A DNA stretch of 64,000 nt from Diadema setosum (lineage: Eukaryota; Echinodermata; Echinoidea; Diadematoida; Diadematidae). Made by a program: the position numbers and the translations under genes. How positions within the stretch are numbered: the first letter of the stretch is position 1; every line of letters starts with the position of its first letter. The notes under the pieces were generated by a model, which searched no databases, had not been told where the DNA came from, and saw only the letters and a list, made by a program, of their open reading frames with translations. Location: assembly GCF_964275005.1 (NCBI RefSeq), contig NC_092698.1:21589309-21653308 (forward strand). Direction: 5' to 3'. Of this stretch, positions 1-12,400 are shown in pieces.

Positions 1-1272
1 ATTTGAGAACCACAAAAAACACTCAACATTTTGCACTGCACATTCAGCGGCAAAAATGCATGTGAGACCCCGAGTAAAAAACCTTCAAGACTTTTATAGA
101 ACTCCCCTGCCGCAGCTGCCTTTGACATGTTTGTGTCGCAGACACTTCTGCTTGCAAATGTTCTTTTCATGAATGCATGACTTGCAATTAATTGTCCAGT
201 TGTGATTTGTGGATTGAGCAAGCACTCATTATGATGGCTAAACAAAGACACAGTTCTCACCACTTTCTAGTGATTTATTACCCCTTTACAGTTGCTTTCA
301 ATTACCAATATTCGCATGGGTCAAAAGTGACATTTGAAAATGCATGCTAATCTTCAAAATTGAGCATTGGACCACCAACACAGTAAAAGAATATATCATT
401 TACTCCGATTACACACTTTTTGTATAACTCAATTTCTGACTTTGCCTTTGTGTATTTTGTTTTAATAAAAATGGATCAATGTCACATTTTATTGAAGTCA
501 CAAGGTAGGAATATTATTGCACAACAGTAGAATATGATAGACTATGTGTGCTTATTCATTACTACACTCAACACCACACATTCACATTGTAGGTACCTTC
601 ATATCCACTCACATATCCACTTGCATCTTACACACAATAACACTTACATCTATGAGCTTGAATTGAAATATATGTTCAATAAAACAAAATGGAAGACAGT
701 TCTTTTTTTGTATATATAAATACATCTATATTCAATGTACACCAAATAGTCCCTCGCTCAATTTCATAGATTGTTTTTTCTTTACAATGCATTCTATCAA
801 CACTGCATACAATGAATACAACAGAACTTTCAATCAAGGTGAATTGTTGATTAAAAACAGACTAGAGTACACACACACTTCTTACAGTGTAAGAATAATG
901 TTACAAGCTAATTTCATCAAAATACTAGTATATCATACTCCACTTACACACATTTCTTTTTCTTTTTTTAAAGACAAAAAACTGACATCAATAATATGAA
1001 TGAGTTTTTACTTTGAATTTTCTTTGAAAATCCTAAATCTTTAATTAGTTCTTGACATGGTTCATTTAGACATGCCGGTCATATGCGTGTCGACCAATGG
1101 GTTGAAATCTACATCTAAAAACAGCCTTGACTGAAGGCCTGATAGCTTAGTGCAGATATTGTCTCTGGCCTTATCTCACCCAAGTCTACTCCCATCACTT
1201 ACACCTACAGAAACACAATTTTATTCACCTGTTTTTCATACAGGGGACAGCCAGAATATGACATTAGTGTAA

Positions 1273-1422
1273 TACAGGCGACTCCCGTTATAACGAAGTC
1301 CTTGGGAATGGCAGTTTTCTTTTGTTATATCGAAATTTTGTTATAACTGAACAAACAAACAACGCGGCCTGAATTTTTACTTTGTTATAACCGGAATTTC
1401 GTTGTAACAGGAGTGCACTGTA
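1273..1422. mobile_element. MITE with CAGTGCACTCC-type ends, copy 1
   Basis: Palindromic element: TACAGGCGACTCCCGTTATA at the left and GGAGTGCACTGTA at the right, with repeated TTATAACGAAATTT blocks inside. Flanking TA fits a Tc1/mariner (pogo/Tigger-like) target. Further copies lie at 3,583, 15,544, 41,071 and 61,473. Confidence 0.75.
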
Positions 1423-2370
1423 CAATTGACGAAATATTCGGTTCAATGATGGATGATTTGACACACTAACAACACCTATTTTCGTTAAAAAAGCGATGCA
1501 TGAAAATTTAAACGCACACCGATGGGCCTGTATGAAATTTGAAGCAAGTGAATACCTCCATAAATGCATCCGAGACTTTGCCAACAGCAGGTAAAGGGGA
1601 AGTATACAGAATTTTAGAAGAGAAGAAAAAAGTAGAATGCACAACACTCTTAATTTGAAAGAAACCTGTAATTAATGATAGTATGTAAGTTCTGTTGGAC
1701 ACTTGAGCTAGATTTTAAGAGAAAGACTGCCTCCAAATACTCTCTGTCACAATTCTGTATGAGTGAAAAAAAAAGCATATTGGTATACAAATATACAATG
1801 CATTTCCAAATATTGGCTTGTGTGAAACCATACTTCCTCCATGACTATCTTTTACATTCATATTTTTGTTTGTTAAGCATTTGCTTCTTTTTTTTTCTTC
1901 TTCTTTTTTTTTTTTTTTTACTGTAATCTGGTTTAGTAATATTAAGTTGGCTCCGAAAATCAGTGAGTAAAATCACAAGGAAAACAAACACCTTTCAGAT
2001 TTTTAAAGTATGACTGCACAGAGTTCATCAGAGTAAAACTGTACAATTTTCATAGTCATAGGCTACTTTTTTTCCCCAAAGATAAAATTTTACCCACTGA
2101 AACTCAAGTTGTCATTTACTCTGCCCATAATTTACCCTGCCCATAGAGGGAATTGGAAATCAGCATACAATCTTAGTCTTAGATATTCAAATGCATGGAT
2201 TTTTGAGCTGGACAGGCAATTTTTCAATGTCCGTGAAAAGAGAAACACTTGCCACTTCTCATCACTCCACAAAAACTTCTACATACCTCATCATTTGAAC
2301 CAGAATTCACCTCTTTTTCACGCCAGACTCCAAAGAATTGTATTGGAACTTGACAAAGAATAAGTCCAGT

Positions 2371-2764
2371 CTTCAAAGAGATGGTACAGTATTGGTGGAG
2401 ATGAGAATTGGGCTTTTAACTTTTTGCAAGATACCAAGAAAACACTTATGATACAGTACAGAGCATACCATTTTAAGAGGAATTCAACATTTATTTGATG
2501 AAAATCGGGTTTGGAATGACTGAAACATTAAAAAAAAAGTAAAACAAAGCGATCGTAATAAAGTGTGGGTCCCACACTTAATTAGAATTGCTCTTTTTTT
2601 TGGATATCTCAGCAACTTCAAAACCAATTTTCATCAAATAAACGTTGAATTCCTCATAGAATTACATGCTCTTTCATATTTCATAAGAGGTTTCTCATTA
2701 TCTCACCAAAAAATGTTAGAAACCTGAAATTAGGTCTCAACCAAAACTATATGATTCCTTTAAT
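2371..2764. mobile_element. Palindromic MITE, GGTACAGTATTGGTGG type, copy 1
   Basis: Long imperfect inverted repeat: TGATGAAAATCGG near 2,500 mirrors CCAATTTTCATCAAAT near 2,625. Related to the better-preserved copy at 5,326-5,716. Its ends are decayed. Confidence 0.65.
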
Positions 2765-3023
2765 TTCAGCATCATAAATCTACACTTTTTACTTCTTGCT
2801 CATATGATATATTTATAAAGATGTTTGCTAACACCTTTGCGAAAAAATTACTGCTTATTGTTCTCATCTTCTGAATGTTCGCTGCACCATATAAATTTGT
2901 AATGTTTTTGATTGATTGTGTCACAATAATGCACACATGAGTGACATAAACTTGTAGATGAGCTCATGAAGTGTTTTGGTTTCTTATTTTCCTCAATTTG
3001 TTTGCTGTATATTTGCTTGCTTG

Positions 3024-3029
3024 TTTATT
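3024..3029 (-). terminator. Candidate poly(A) signal of TTC21B
   Basis: AATAAA on the minus strand about 270 bases downstream of the TTC21B stop, inside a TTTG-rich stretch. Chance matches are common in AT-rich DNA, so this is only a candidate. Confidence 0.3.
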
Positions 3030-3295
3030 TGTTTGTTTGTCAATGCCATCCCCTATGAGGTCACACACCACCATTTTTTCAGGTGAGTCTTTGTACATGC
3101 ATCTCTTTGCACCACCATTCTTAATTCATATGCAAGCAGCAGTACATGTATTCTTGGCAAATATCACATTCAAATATGCCCCGAGTTCAGCTCCGTAAAT
3201 AGAAGATTAAAGTCTCTTGCCATATCTGCTTCCCCCAACCCCACCCTCCCCCATCCCTCCCCCTTCAAGTCTATCAAAAAGCTCCGCTCTGTCCC

Positions 3296-3441
3296 CTACG
3301 CTCGGATGCTGGCCCGGGCCTTATCCAGGATGTCCTTGCGCATCCTGGGGTAGTCCGGATGGAAAGCAAGGACCTTGTGGCAGATGTCGATGGCATCTAC
3401 AAATCTCTTGGCCTTCATGTAGTTGAAGGCTAGCTTGTAAC
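3296..3441 (-). CDS. TTC21B: TTC21B coding exon 32 (stop codon)
   Basis: Residues 1272-1319 and TAG stop: [20 protein letters not shown] then [14 protein letters not shown], ending like human [12 protein letters not shown]. Acceptor CTTACAG. An AATAAA reads on the minus strand at 3,024-3,029, about 270 bases past the stop. Confidence 0.95.
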
Positions 3442-6400
3442 CTGTAAGAGAGTGTAAGACAGACGAGTGAAATCAGAGATGATTATTGGGATTGAAGGAA
3501 ACCAAGCTTACATTGATAATGTCAAAACAGTCATTTTATTTCTGTATAATGACCAATGCAATTAAAAACACATATACATGTATACAGTGCACTCCTGTTA
3601 TAAAAAAAAAAACATGGTTATAACAAAATTTTGGGTACAATGAAGTAAAATTTGGGTCCCAAAATTATCTTCTATACACATTCATACACTTTATTAGTTT
3701 GGTTATATCAACACCTGCACATGCAACTCACAAAGTGCACCTCACACAATTTCATAGTACCTGGTAGACTCTTAATGTATTTATAAATGCAGTGAAATTA
3801 CAAAAACGCAAAATGTTTTGCTCCTAGTACATGATAGAATAAAATGCTGAATAGATGAATGTCCTTCATCATTATGAGCACTGCAGTTATACAACATTAA
3901 AAATGACAAGAAATTTACTCACTGAAATGGTCCCTAGTTTCCCTGATGATTACACAATGTTCAAGTAAATTTGTCTACATATTTGATGAAAGACAAGAAC
4001 AGTAAAATACCCTACTTCTTGACACTCTAGGATTAGACTGGTTCACTATCGTAATAATTCATCTGTGCCTAATAGCTGGGTAAACTGTCAGCCAAGAATG
4101 ATTATTCCTATTTCCCACAGGACATTGTATGTAGCCCAACTGGAATCAATTGCCTCATTTCGCCATTACCGGAGCTTTCAGTGCAATTTCATTAATGACC
4201 TATCACTACATGGCACATAACATTCCACCAGAACTCATCCACACACTTGCATCATTGGCAGTCCTGCTGGCTGGTTCTCTAGGTCCCACACACTTCACTT
4301 TATGTCAATGTCAATGTGTCCACATCAATCCGAACCTAACCGCTGCATATGAAGCATCTTGCAATGTAAATGAGGAAGGATGGCTAGAGATGTACTAACC
4401 CTTACTGTGCCAGGGATTTGGACAGTATGTACAACATAATGGGGTTTTCTGTGCCAATCGGCAGTCAAAACACTCAAAGGCTTAAACACATATTGCACTA
4501 ACCTATATGAGGATTGTGCTGGTTGCCATACTTCCAGGCCTTCTCGTAGCTATTGGCTGCATCCTGATAGGACTGCTCCTTCTCCATGATGAATCCCAGA
4601 TATTCGTAAGCCTTGCAGCAAGACTAGCATATGACACACAAGACAATACAAAATGGGAAGATGGTCCTTGGTAAAAACTTTAGATTGTTTTGTGCAGGAT
4701 ATCATACCAAAGGAAAACTTTGCTCAACTTAAAAACAGAGTTAAGAGATATCAAAGAACAGGTTTAAACAGATAGTTTGAACATTAAAACTGCCTTAAAG
4801 ACCATCTTTATGAAAAAAAAAATGCCACTGGGGAAAAAGAAGAAGAAAAGTTGCATGCAATTAATAGTCTAAAACAGTCACACCAGCATAGTTTGTTGTG
4901 CACAAGGTATACTGTGAACTCTTATGAATGATTTTTTTTTTTTGTTTTGTTCTGTTTTGCAAGCTCAAATCATTTCTACTACTGGTACATTTGGCATTTG
5001 TAATGAACCACTCAGAACAAATGTTAGTAGTGCACTCCCAGATGCTGCCTTATCATCAAACTTGTAATCTGGCTGTAAAATCATACAATGGCTACATACA
5101 GTGTAGAATATTACACATACTAAACAGCTTTGATGGCATACTACATCTTAACAAATTAGGGGCAATGGAGCTGTTAAGTAGCTGCTATAAAAAAAAAAAT
5201 CATATCACCATAATACAGTGCATTCAATTGGCATTAAATAATTATTACTTTTCCTGTTTTTTAAATGAAAACCACATCTATATCTAGCAACTGAATGGGA
5301 CTTAAAACTAGCGAGTGGACTTTTCTTAAAGGGTGTGTACAGTTCTGGTCGAGGTGAGGATTTAGCTTTTAACGTTTTGCGAGATATGCACAAACCACTC
5401 TATGAGATGTCAAAGAGCATGCAGTTCTAAGGGGTATCAAAAGTTTATTCGATGAAAATCGGTTTTGAAATGGCTGAGATATCCAAAAACAAGGTGAAAC
5501 AAAGAGATCCTAATAAAGTTGTGGCATGTCGCCTTTTATTATCAGCACTTTTTTGGATATCTCAGCCATTTGAAAACCAATTTTCATCAAATAAATGTTA
5601 AATCCTTCTTAAAATTACATGCTCTTTCATATTTCATAAGAGGCTTTTCATTATCTCACTTAGGAATGTTCAAAACATGAATCCCCACCTAAACCAGTAC
5701 TGTACAGTCCCTTTAAACTTCACAAATCTATCACCTAAACATAACTTATTTTGGAGAGAAAAAAAAAACCCATCATGCTCACCATGTTGTGTTTGAGGCA
5801 CTTCTTGAGGAGCTCAGTGGCCATGTCAAACTTGCCAGAGTTGATGTAGACATCGCTGAGCAGGAGCCAGCTCTTCTCAAACTCTTCTGCATCCTGCATA
5901 GTTGAGATGATATTGGTATGAAAGTTCCTCAATCAATACAATATTGTGCCTGGCTTATATCAATGGTGCTGACTCGTGCAAGTCACCTAGGGCAAACTTC
6001 TAGAGGTCACATGGATCATTCCTCGGTGTGTGGAGGACAGATCATCATACTATAGGCAGCGATTGGCTCGGATTTGACTTCCGGTGAGTCTAGTTAAGCA
6101 AAGTTGTGTGTTATTGTGCCACCCCTTCTAGTTAGAGGCAAAACACTCTCATGTTTCTCAGATAGGGCATAAAATGAAGGTCCCATGTGTGAGAGAGTCA
6201 CAACCCATGCGTACAACAGATCCTGTTTCACACCTCACAAACTGCCACCCGGAGAAGTGGTCCACCCGAAACAAGAAAACAGGCAGGAGGTGCTGACCCC
6301 TCGTGATCACCCACGGTGACCAGCATTTAGTTAACGAGCGGCACTAACCAGGCATGTGTTGCCATAGGAAAAAGACAATTCATTACACTCTCTGTGAAAA

Positions 6401-9400
6401 GTAAAGTGGTATTTCATAAGTGTATGAGTTTCTGACACTCTCACACTCAGAACCTCCATTCTATGACCTTTCTTAGACACAGAGCATCTCGTCTCTTTAC
6501 AAATTGGACACCCTGATGACAAGCAGCATTGCTCTTCTGGTCTCACTGGGCCCTAGCACCTACAATTTCTTTGACCATAAGACAGACATATTACTAACTA
6601 CTAACACAGCCATCTTTTGCCATGCTATATTCTGTCAAAATGATAATACAGCAATCATTATCAACAAATGGTATTGAGCTCTAAGTGGAATAAATCTGTG
6701 CTCCATATATGGTGTTGATGTCTAAACACACAACACTCCAAGGCTTGAGACCTAGGCCCCGTTTCATAAAACTTGTTATCAACAACAAGTTACAATAGTT
6801 GTTATAAGCTACTGAAATCCTTGTATCTGATTGGCTGAGAGCAAATTTGTCCTAGAGATGTGGCAGTTGTTACTGATAACACGTTTTATGAAACGGGACC
6901 CTGTTCTCAACCGCATTTGAGAAAAGTACTTCACAGGCCGCAAACATGACAACAGTCACACGAATTATTCCATATACATGCTGTATATGTAGCAGAGCAC
7001 ACAGAAAAGGGATTCCCTCTGACAATCCAAATTCATGAATTTGTATTCTGATACAGACAGTACATAGTATATATACAATGCCTACCACTGGGTTCCATTC
7101 CATTTTGGCGATGCGCTTGAGTTGGTTCCTAGCTCTTGGCGTCTGTTTCAGCATCATGTAAGCCGTGGCCACTCCCAACAGGGCTGGGACGTTCTCCCTC
7201 TGCCATGCACAGTAAGAATTGTCAAAAAATGAGTCATTGCTCAATACTTCAGCTACCTTGTCCATGCCTTGTGAGGTCTAAAGGAGAACATTGCTCATCA
7301 TAAACTTAACATAAGTTTTCTCTTTCATGCTCTCTACTGATTTCCCCTTTCAAACAAATATCAATAAATATTACGAAAATGCAGATGACAGGTGAAATCT
7401 GTAGTATGTACCAAAGATTGCATCGCAACAACCTTCCATCAGGCTGCAAAAACTACATATTGTTTTCTGTCCTTCTTCTTCAAGTTCATCCATGAATGCT
7501 AAAGGGGGCCCTGCAGCAGCTAAACGAGTGACTGATTAAATCAAATGTTACACTGTTACTACTGATCATGTTTTGACTTTCTGTAATATATATCAGGAAT
7601 GAGTCATTTCTTTTATGTCAAGCAGCACTCTCCTTTGCAACAAAACAACCCTCTACAAATGGCAGCAAGTACTTTTGCAAAAGACTCTGCGACAGTATCA
7701 TTTCCGGTAGCTACTCTATTTCGATACATTAAATAGTCTCCTGACATCTGATAATATTCTACTGGACTGTGACCGTACGAGGAGATATAGAGTAATCAAC
7801 CCTGTTTAAGGCAGGGTGCCCATTTCTGGCAGGGGCACTTTCATTCATCAATAAAACAGCTAATGAACACCATTGTTCTTAGTCCCACTTCAGACCACAA
7901 GCGGGAGTTACTCGCACGTGCTATGGGAAGTGACACCTGGTTGGGCCTTTCCATCAATGAATGAAATGGCCGCTGCCGCAAATAGGCACCCTGTACAAGA
8001 CCTGCTGCAAATAGGGTTGTTCACTCTAGTCATCGAGTATCTATCATTTTGATCATTCTTTTTAATACAAAAGGCACGGCTTTTGAGAGTGGATCTCCAT
8101 CAAACGTACTTCACTGCTGGACACGAGCTCCATGAAGGCTGAGAGGGCCTTCTCTATGTTGGCCTTGGTCTTGTTTGCCATCAGGGTGTAAATCTCCAGG
8201 ATCAGGTGTGTGTCTGACCCCTCCTTGGGCTTCAGTTCCTGAGGGTCAAAAGGTCATGTCAACTTTAGTTTAATCAGCATGTCGCAAGATTGAAAGGAAT
8301 GCCATGCACACAAATCTAGAAATTTTTTTCAAATAAAACACTTTTATTTGAAAAGAATTGCTAATGAAATGAGGCAGCATGCAGAAATACATAGAAATTA
8401 TAATTTACTGAAATAGCTAAGCATCAAGCAACACATAGTCTCGCTATATGAGAAATTACATTCAATGTTCTATCTCATCATATCTTTCCTAACTTTCACT
8501 ATTTTAACTGGCTATTCTCTGCAAATAACTGGATTGTGCTGCAGTCAGACTATTGTAGGATGCTGACCAACATAACTTATTCAAGGATCTTGGAGGGAAA
8601 GAACAAAACAACAAAAACAAAAACAAAACTAAACATGAAACAGACCAATCATGAGACAAGACTCAGACAGATGTACACATACCTTGATGAGCTTCTCTGC
8701 TGTTCTTGCAGCCACCTGCTCAGAATCTGCCTTCTCTGCAGCGGTCCTATGGGGTCAGAGTTCAAGAGCTACGATTCAGTATCAGAGTAGCTCACAAGTC
8801 TTCAAACAGACCCATCAAGTATGTACGGCATCATTACTTTCCCATTGAAAGGCGAGTTGCATCATTCATCAAATATACATAAATGATTCCTTCCAGAAGA
8901 TACAATTTGCACTCCACAGAGGCATTACCTTTGCCCTTTGTCAAATCTCTCTCGATAAATCGGGCAAATTGATAAAATATGGCAATACTACAGTCTCATC
9001 ATATTTCATGACAAGCATCTCAAAACAAGTGTTTGAAATGAACCAAGATGAAAATGCCCTGTTACTGTGACCCCTAAGACCTTTGATCCTTGACCTCAAG
9101 ACTGAAAATCAATTTGGCATGGACAACAAATACATGCCCAGTGACTTAACTGCGGTACCTGAAGTGTTTCGCAAGTTATAGCTACAAGACACGGTACATA
9201 TATTTAATAGAATTGCGAGTTTATATGGTCATATCTCTCGACTTAAAAGTCATACAAACTTATCATTCAAGCTTTGATGGCAACTGACTTTCAAGTAAGC
9301 TAGCATAGATTTGTTGTTCCTTAAAGAGACTACCGTAGTTACTATTTTACATGACGACACATTGTTTCCACTTACGCTGCATCCAAATCAACATTCTCAA

Positions 9401-12400
9401 AAGTCTCTCCCCCCAGGGTCTCATTGTCTGGGTTGATGCAAATCTCAATCATGTTGGCTATGGCCCTCTGGCCCCAGTCACTGTCCTTTCTAGCCATGTT
9501 GAAGTGCTTGAGGGCGTCGTTCGGGTTTCCGATGTACCTGCAAGTCAGCCAGCATGCCCACATCCAAACGTAATGAAAATGATTGGGGTGGGGGGGGGGG
9601 GGGGGAGGTGTCGTCTTCTCTCCTCAGTTACATGTCAAACAACAGTTTATTGAACCTTTCATGACTATCACATTTCTACAATGGTGTAATGCAGATTGAA
9701 TGTACTTACATACATGAATACATACATTACAAAAGCCTTTACACATTATGCATTCAACAGGATCAAAGTAGTGTAAAGGAAGAAATTTTCGCTAACTGGA
9801 GCCATGGTCTTTTTTGCAGCTTGAAATTTTCACAAGCTGCCACAAGCATTCAATGCATATAGAGTAGACAAGAATTTTTGCGTGCATTGCAATTTCATGA
9901 ACTTTGGCTCTCGCCAAATTTGCAAAGTTAGAATGCACACGAAAATTTCTGGTTTTACAGTTAGCAGTGTGTGAGGAATTTTGTATATTATGATTTTTTT
10001 AATGATTGGCATTTTGCATATGCACACAATCTATTTACAACTGTACCTCTGTCACAAAAAAAAAAACTAGAAATGTCGCTACGGCGACTGGTGTATGCCT
10101 CCGCCATAATGCATGGTTCTCCTAATAGGTCTATAGTACAATGTCTTGACAATGTGTGATGACAGTTTCACACAAATGGCAAAATATTAAATGACAGGTT
10201 TGCCACAAATGTGCTGAATGTTCACTTTCCTAGAACTAGGTTCAATTGGATGAATGATTAAAACGTCAGAGTGCAGGTATTTGGGGGAACTGATGATTTT
10301 TACTTGACTTTTGACCCTTTATGCATTGAGTAATTTTCAAGGTATTGAGAAAAAGTATAATTTCACTATCAAATGGTAAAATAGTATTATCAAAACCTGG
10401 CCTTTGACCTTTGACCCCACAGTTCCAAAGAGAATCACTGTTAGGTAGAACATGCATAAATATGTAAGTTTCATGATAATACCTTGAGTTACTTTTGAGA
10501 TATGGAGGAAGAAGTGCAATTTAGCACTTTCACTTGACCTTTGACCTTTGACCTTTTGGCAAGAAACTTCCCACAGAATATATATTGGGTTATACATGCA
10601 TACATCAAGTTTAAAAAAATCCTTCAGGCATTGCATAAATATAAGGAAAGTAGTGATATTTTGAGGAGTTGACCTTGACCTCTGACCCCTGACCTTTGAC
10701 CCATGACCCCCAACTTCCCTAGATAATCACTGCCCATCGGTACATGCATATATACTAAGTTCCATGAAGATACCTTGAACCATTTGCGAGATATGGAGAA
10801 AAACATGAAATTTCAACCTTTTTTTCACAAAATAACCTGTGACCTTTGACCTTCGACCCCGTGACCCTTACATCGAAACAAAGTATTATCCCCCCAGGAT
10901 ATACCCTCATACCAAGTTTGATGCAAAACCACCTCACGGTTCTTGAGATATCGACAAAAACAAAACGGGACGGACGTACGGACAGACGGATGGACGGATG
11001 ACCCGAAAACATAATGCCTCCGGCCACTTCATTGGCGGAGGCATAAAAAGATAAAAGGAGGCTGTTTACTTCACCTACTGTGGTATCACTCTGGTATCAT
11101 TCTAATATCTTAATACTATGACAAATGTGGGCTAACTGATCTTTGCAACTCCTCTCTATTTACAGTCTGACATGGGTTGAGAAGTGACCAAATATCTCCT
11201 CACCATGCGTACAGCCCCTTGCAGTAGTTGAAGCCTGGGTCAACAGCAGCCCTGGGGGACGCTTTCTCCGCCTGGTCCAGGAAGTGGGGCACCTCCTCCA
11301 GCTTGCCCGCCCTCCGCATCAGGTCCACCAGTCTGGCCAGGGCATCGTAGTGCTCTGCAAAACAGAAATATATGCAGTCATTACAGTGTTAGCATATATA
11401 TATATATGCTATGGTGTGAGTGTATGCAGAGTGGGCAGATTATACTGGTGTGAATGTATGCCATGATTATGAGTGCTTGCAATAGCATGAATGTACAAAA
11501 CCTATGCTGTGGTGTGAATGTAAGCATGTAATGGTGTAAGTGTGCACAATAATGTGTTTGCACTCAACAGTTCCTACATCTTAAAAACAAAAACAAAAAC
11601 AAAAATTATCATTCATCACCAAACTTGATACTCCATTAACAATTATGCTACTCTTTCACACTTTGCAAGTGAAATTAAATTACTGAGATGCTTACATGCT
11701 CATTATAACTACAAGTAGAAGGATAATGTTCATTTTGTGAGAAACATACATGCACATATATTGCAGACACCATTCTTACATCAAAATCACTGAAGAGCAC
11801 ATCATGACTAAAGCATGATTATATAGAACAATACGGCACTCAAGGATGGAGAAACATAGCAATTATCCTGATCAATATCTACCTGGAGATCTCTCCAATA
11901 ACTGCTGGAAGTGGAACATTGCCTGTTCATACTCTCCCTTCCTGAACATCAGGTCTGCCATCATCTGTGCCAAATGGAAACAAAGTGTCAGAATTTGAAT
12001 TCAGATTACAAACATGGTACATGAAGTCAAGCTAAGGAGGACAGCACAATTCATTCCAGAAACCAAAGTTGATACCTACACAAAGCAAACCAGGAGGAAG
12101 AAGTACATCATGCAAACATAGAGCTAAAACTTTATCATTTTTTTTTTCTCTCTCTCTTGATATTTTTTTCTCTAAAATGTGGCTTAAAGATAATAAAAAG
12201 TTTTGGTACCTCAAAAGTTTCCCTGAATTTCTGTGTTTCAGGTTAAAGTACCTTTCAAATAACTAACACTGTGAGATTTACTCGCCCCAAAGTGCTCTCA
12301 TTTCTTAGTAATCATGCAATTAACTGCGACCAGCAGCCCCATACGCATAGCGACCAGCAGCCCCATACGCATAGCGTAATGGGGCTTCGCATTGTAGCAT

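Larger units (their letters stand above)
1..3295. other. 3' flank of TTC21B, no gene recognised
   Basis: AT-rich DNA without an ORF that looks coding. It holds two MITE-like elements (1,273-1,422 and 2,371-2,764), a poly-pyrimidine run at about 1,885-1,920 and probably the TTC21B 3' UTR near 3,000-3,295. Short ORFs are low-complexity and unlikely to be real. Confidence 0.7.
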
